From DTU089 sp964421815 (lineage in GTDB: Bacteria; Bacillota; Clostridia; Oscillospirales; Acutalibacteraceae), in NCBI GenBank assembly GCA_964421815.1, contig CAYQYT010000003.1, positions 1-64,000 of the forward strand: DNA of 64,000 nucleotides, given 5' to 3'. The position numbers were made by a program, and so were the translations under genes. Shown here piece after piece: positions 60,815-64,000 of this stretch (positions are counted from its first letter, which is position 1; each line of letters begins with the position of its first letter). Under the pieces are notes generated by a model. The model made no database searches, was not told the origin of the DNA, and was given only the letters and a program-made list of their open reading frames with translations.

Positions 60815-62197
60815 ATGAATACCGAATTTAACACTAATTCAAAAGCAATAATAATCGGAATGACCGACACGGGTGAAAGAATTCCTGCTGCTTCCGGAAG
60901 AATTTCAACCCAACCCGGCACCGCTCTTGAGATTTTAGAACTTTCAAAGGATGCTGAAAAAAATGCTTCACTAATCTCTAAAGTTACACGTTCGGGACAC
61001 ACCTCGACTGTTGAACATACAGTATTTAATCTTGCTTTTCAAAATGTTTCTGTTCTTGTTGAGCAGTTTGTAATTGAATTTAGGCTTGCATCATTTACTG
61101 TAAAATCAAGGAGATATGTGGATTTTGCAAAACTCGGATACTATACTCCGCATTTTGAATCCAAAAGTATTCAGGACAAGTATATTAAACACATGGATTA
61201 CCTTTATTCGGAATATCGGGATTTCATTGATGCAGGTATTCCTAAAGAGGATGCTCGTTTTCTTCTCCCCTACTCACTTTACAGTAATTTCTACTGTACA
61301 CTCAATGCCCGTGAACTCATAAATATGCTCTATTCTATGATTTACGGCAGAGGTTCACGGTATAAGGAACTGAAAACGCTGGGTGAATCTCTTTTGGAGC
61401 AGGCTCGTCAGATGACACCGGGAATTTTTACCGATTTTGAAACAAGACGTCCCGCGGTGCAGGATGTTCCCGTTTACTCCTACAAACCAAACAAAGAACT
61501 AATAAAAAACGAACCTGCTGTGGAACTTTTGAATTACACTCCCGAGGCATCAAAAGCGGTTGCGAGAGCGGCGCTTATAGAGGGTTGTAATCTTCCTACC
61601 GCACAGATTGAAGAAATTATCAGCGACAAAAATGAATGTCGCTCAATCATTGAAAAAGTTATTAATTCCAAACGTCAAAGACCTTTGGAAGCGGCTATTT
61701 TCACTTTTAGAATCAATAATGTTTCCCTCTCCTGTTTAACTCACTTTGCTCGCCACAGAATGCATTCAATAGGTATCCCTTCACTTTCAATAACTGACAG
61801 AACGCGACATATTTTACCGGCAACCATTGAAGCACACAGTGAATTGAAGGAAAGATACTGCGCGGCATTTAAAAAGACAGCCGAAGTTTATGAAGAATTA
61901 AAGAATATGGGAGTTGACGAAGAAACACTTTCATATATTCTTCTCAGCGGAAATACACTTGATATTGTTACAACAATAAATGCCCGGGAATTACTTCTCT
62001 TTATGAAATTAAGATCATGTAACAGAGCACAGTGGGAAATCCGTGATTTTGCAATAGAAATGCTTAAAAAACTTCGCGAAACAGACGAAGCAATTTTCAA
62101 ATTTTACGGCCCGAGTTGTTATGTGCTTAAATGTCCCGAAGGCCCGATGACCTGCGGTCATGCAGCAGAGGTTAAAGAGTTTTTCAATAAAATATAA
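60815..62197 (+). CDS. thyX: Tandem-domain FAD-dependent thymidylate synthase (460 aa)
   Basis: ThyX makes dTMP from dUMP using methylene-tetrahydrofolate and FAD. This protein has two ThyX-like halves. The first (about 8-215) has SGHTSTVEH and FRLASFTVKSRRYV; the second (about 240-455) has RQRPLEAAIFTF and FARHRMHSIGIPSLSI. The usual single-domain motif, RHRxxSxNExSxRY, is split: the first copy keeps the SxRY end but lost the leading RH, and the second keeps RHR but lost the RY end. The start at 60815 has GCGGAGG upstream. A normal ThyX is about 220-250 residues. Confidence 0.88.
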   Translation: MNTEFNTNSKAIIIGMTDTGERIPAASGRISTQPGTALEILELSKDAEKNASLISKVTRSGHTSTVEHTVFNLAFQNVSVLVEQFVIEFRLASFTVKSRRYVDFAKLGYYTPHFESKSIQDKYIKHMDYLYSEYRDFIDAGIPKEDARFLLPYSLYSNFYCTLNARELINMLYSMIYGRGSRYKELKTLGESLLEQARQMTPGIFTDFETRRPAVQDVPVYSYKPNKELIKNEPAVELLNYTPEASKAVARAALIEGCNLPTAQIEEIISDKNECRSIIEKVINSKRQRPLEAAIFTFRINNVSLSCLTHFARHRMHSIGIPSLSITDRTRHILPATIEAHSELKERYCAAFKKTAEVYEELKNMGVDEETLSYILLSGNTLDIVTTINARELLLFMKLRSCNRAQWEIRDFAIEMLKKLRETDEAIFKFYGPSCYVLKCPEGPMTCGHAAEVKEFFNKI

Positions 62198-62209
62198 ATT
62201 AAACAACAC

Positions 62210-62244
62210 ACAACCGATGACATAATTATTTTGTCATCGGTTGT
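62210..62244. terminator. Bidirectional terminator after thyX
   Basis: A perfect 13-bp stem (62210-62222 with 62232-62244) between convergent genes, loop AT-rich, followed by ATTTAATATAAT. Confidence 0.7.
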
Positions 62245-62275
62245 ATTTAATATAATATTTAATTTAAAATGTTAT

Positions 62276-63688
62276 TTATTCAACAGATAGTTCGGTAATA
62301 TGACCTCTCGCAATCTGTTCTATAATTGCTAAATCAATTACATTCAGCACACCGTCGTTATTAACATCCGCCGCCATATCATATACACTGACGATTCCCT
62401 CCCCGCTGAGAGTCTTATTAACAGCAGCGGAATAATCGAAATCATTGGCTAAACCATCGCCGTTACAGTCGGCAAGCAAAACAAGGGTCCATGTTTCATC
62501 ACTGCCGTTAGCACCGCTCGGAACGGAAAATTTTGAATTAGTTGCCAAGTTATCTGTTTGAACATACATTCCGTTATAATAAATGTTACTGTAATTTACA
62601 TCGTACAGATTACGAATCAGTATTCTGCCATCACTTTTGGCTAATGAATTGTATGTTGCCATAAAAGCTGTATTGTGCTGAGTTTGAGAATATTTTTCAC
62701 TTGAATACGGCAATGTGGGGAGATATGTATCGGCACTCGGAACATGGGAAGTCGAAAAGGCTTTTCCGCCAAAATATGTATCCGTTGTATTCAGACCGAC
62801 TAAAAAGAAATCATAGAAAATTCTGCTTGTTTGGTCATCCCATGTTATGTCAAGAAGATACCAATTTCCGTCATCCATTTGGACTGCGTTCCACATATGT
62901 GATCCGCCGTTACCCGTACCAAATATACACACCGCGGGGATTTTATAATAATCGCAAATCAGTTTAAACGCATCCGCATAGCCCTGACAAACTGATTCGC
63001 CCTCCACAAGAGCACCGTAAGCATCGTGGCATCTCGCTTTATTGTTTATGTATGTAATGTTATTGCAGAGATAATCGTGGAGGGATTTAACAAAATTATA
63101 TCTGTTACTCGTATCAAGACTTATGCTTGTAATTTTCGAATTAAGATCTTGTACGTATGTAGAAATCTGAGCTAAATCATAAATATTTACAGACTTGTCG
63201 TATAAACTCGTTGAGGTGGGATACAAAATAATCGAAACAACACTACCGTCACTATATGAAGACCAACCGTATTTATAACTTGTAACATAAAAGAATTCCG
63301 GATGATCCAGTCCAAAGGCTTCTAACAACTTTTTAAAATCTATGCTTTTAAACTGTTCTGCCGTCAAAACGGGAGAATACTGCACTTCCATTGATGTTTC
63401 CCCATTTTGAAGTCCGGTCAAGAACGCATCATACAATTCTTTTTCCAAAGCGGAAAGTGTTGTGTATGCACTGTAAATGTACCCTTTAATGTTATAATTG
63501 TAATAATACGGTGTTGAACCGACAAAAACAAAATCATCTTCTGTTTTTTCAATATCTTCAATATTATAATCCATGTAGATTACATCGCTTAAATTCCACA
63601 GCAACTCTTCACTTTCGGTTGCGACAACTGAAACCGAGCAATTAACTACCAATAAAAATGCAATTAATAATGCAAGAAATCTTTTCAT
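62276..63688 (-). CDS. Secreted transglutaminase-like protein with dockerin (470 aa)
   Basis: The start at 63688 has GGAAGTG upstream. The signal peptide is MKRFLALLIAFLLVVNCSVS with cleavage near VVATES. The papain-like transglutaminase domain holds the triad in GESVCQGYADAF, SHMWNAVQ and LDITWDDQ (about 235-310). The C-terminus is a type I dockerin: two calcium loops, DCNGDGLANDFDY and DVNNDGVLNVIDL. Secreted, with the dockerin able to dock onto cohesin scaffolds, as in cellulosome-type Ruminococcaceae; the transglutaminase fold may cleave peptides. Confidence 0.88.
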   Translation of the reverse strand: MKRFLALLIAFLLVVNCSVSVVATESEELLWNLSDVIYMDYNIEDIEKTEDDFVFVGSTPYYYNYNIKGYIYSAYTTLSALEKELYDAFLTGLQNGETSMEVQYSPVLTAEQFKSIDFKKLLEAFGLDHPEFFYVTSYKYGWSSYSDGSVVSIILYPTSTSLYDKSVNIYDLAQISTYVQDLNSKITSISLDTSNRYNFVKSLHDYLCNNITYINNKARCHDAYGALVEGESVCQGYADAFKLICDYYKIPAVCIFGTGNGGSHMWNAVQMDDGNWYLLDITWDDQTSRIFYDFFLVGLNTTDTYFGGKAFSTSHVPSADTYLPTLPYSSEKYSQTQHNTAFMATYNSLAKSDGRILIRNLYDVNYSNIYYNGMYVQTDNLATNSKFSVPSGANGSDETWTLVLLADCNGDGLANDFDYSAAVNKTLSGEGIVSVYDMAADVNNDGVLNVIDLAIIEQIARGHITELSVE

Positions 63689-63835
63689 ATTATCACTTCC
63701 TAACGGTTTCATATTAACATAAAATCCCAAAGTATTCAACAAAACAATGAAAAAATATTGAAGATTATATGCAAAATATACCAATTTATGTTAAAAAACA
63801 TTATTTTTTTCTAATTATTAAGGTTTGTTTAGATA

Positions 63836-63864
63836 TTGAAAGTGAAAAATAAAACGGTTATAAT
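63836..63864 (+). promoter_or_regulatory. Promoter before the last gene
   Basis: TTGAAA (63836-63841), 17-nt spacer, TATAAT (63859-63864), 37 bases before the start codon at 63902. Confidence 0.75.
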
Positions 63865-63901
63865 GTATCTTAGATTTTCTTTATTTCGTGAGGTTAGCTT
63901 T

Positions 63902-64000
63902 ATGTTGGGCAAATTAGTTAGAGTTTGCATAACCGACCCGATCGGTTCACCTCTGCCAAACGGAAACACCTACAAACTTAATCACGGCAAGCCCATTGGT
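63902..64000 (+). CDS. Start of a probable inorganic pyrophosphatase-like gene (cut by window edge)
   Basis: 33 residues are visible, beginning MLGKLVRVCITDPIGSPLPN. The pattern (KLVxVxIxxPIGS, then NGNTYKLNHG) resembles the start of Clostridial inorganic pyrophosphatase-like proteins, but the catalytic part lies outside. GTGAGG stands before the ATG, and a consensus promoter precedes it. Confidence 0.5.
   Translation, partial: MLGKLVRVCITDPIGSPLPNGNTYKLNHGKPIG

Noticed and set aside
1..64000. CRISPR arrays, rRNA or ordinary tRNA genes
   Set aside because: No regularly spaced repeats, no rRNA-like stretches, and no cloverleaf with a normal anticodon loop was seen other than the odd element at 17447.

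Overview
The window looks like a chromosome segment of a low-GC, spore-forming Firmicute, most likely a gut Clostridia/Oscillospiraceae-type bacterium. The evidence is strong GGAGG ribosome sites, a SpoIIM-like gene, a CwlD-type spore-cortex amidase, DivIVA and SepF, a ThyX-type thymidylate synthase, a dockerin protein and a split transketolase. The species cannot be read from the sequence alone.

Region 1 (1 to about 19.6 kb) is the right-hand part of an integrated conjugative element. It carries three small XRE regulators, a DNA-binding protein with a replisome-organizer-like motif, and a sigma/ArpU-like helix-turn-helix protein. A transfer module follows: a Maff2/VirB2-like membrane protein, a very long TrbL/VirB6-like protein with a repeat tail, an M23 peptidase with a SpaA-like domain, a Thr-rich anchored protein, a thioester-domain-like protein and topoisomerase III. 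Several cargo or surface proteins come next, then a structured RNA locus with a tRNA-like fold, and finally a 68-aa ORF overlapping a large serine recombinase. The VirB4, VirD4 and relaxase genes are not in the window and presumably lie to the left. Almost every gene in the element is followed by its own hairpin, and five promoters share an unusual -35 hexamer (KGTGCA or TGTACA) 17 nt from a TATAAT-like -10.

The element ends inside a host cwlD-like amidase gene. The amidase reading frame resumes at its first zinc-binding histidine with no signal sequence and no ribosome site, so the host gene appears to be split at a highly conserved motif.

Region 2 (19.6-28.6 kb) holds radA, a DUF6873 gene, an AT-rich patch with a DUF2726 protein and inverted repeats, a XerC/D-like recombinase, and a leftward group: SpoIIM-like, TIGR04086, yajC, tgt, queA. 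Region 3 (28.8-31.6 kb) is the lysine/diaminopimelate operon asd-dapA-dapB. Region 4 (31.6-44.6 kb) is mixed: an aldolase of the DapA/NanA family, a GNAT acetyltransferase, citrate synthase, a ZIP metal transporter, dnaE coupled to araD, a DUF4474 lipoprotein with a metallophosphoesterase, and a zinc-ribbon membrane protein.

Region 5 (44.6-60.6 kb) is one long leftward run with tight spacing or overlaps: alpha/beta hydrolase, miaB, ylbF-like, mutS, mutL, miaA, HlyD-like, yggS-like, sepF, divIVA, lspA, rluD-like, HAD phosphatase and the two transketolase halves. It links tRNA modification, mismatch repair and septum formation. Region 6 has a tandem-domain thyX, a secreted transglutaminase-dockerin protein and the start of a probable inorganic pyrophosphatase-like gene cut by the window edge.

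Best leads: the tRNA-like/cloverleaf RNA locus next to the integrase, the integration into cwlD, the element-specific promoter family with many internal terminators, and a fused ThyX whose two copies keep complementary halves of the signature motif.
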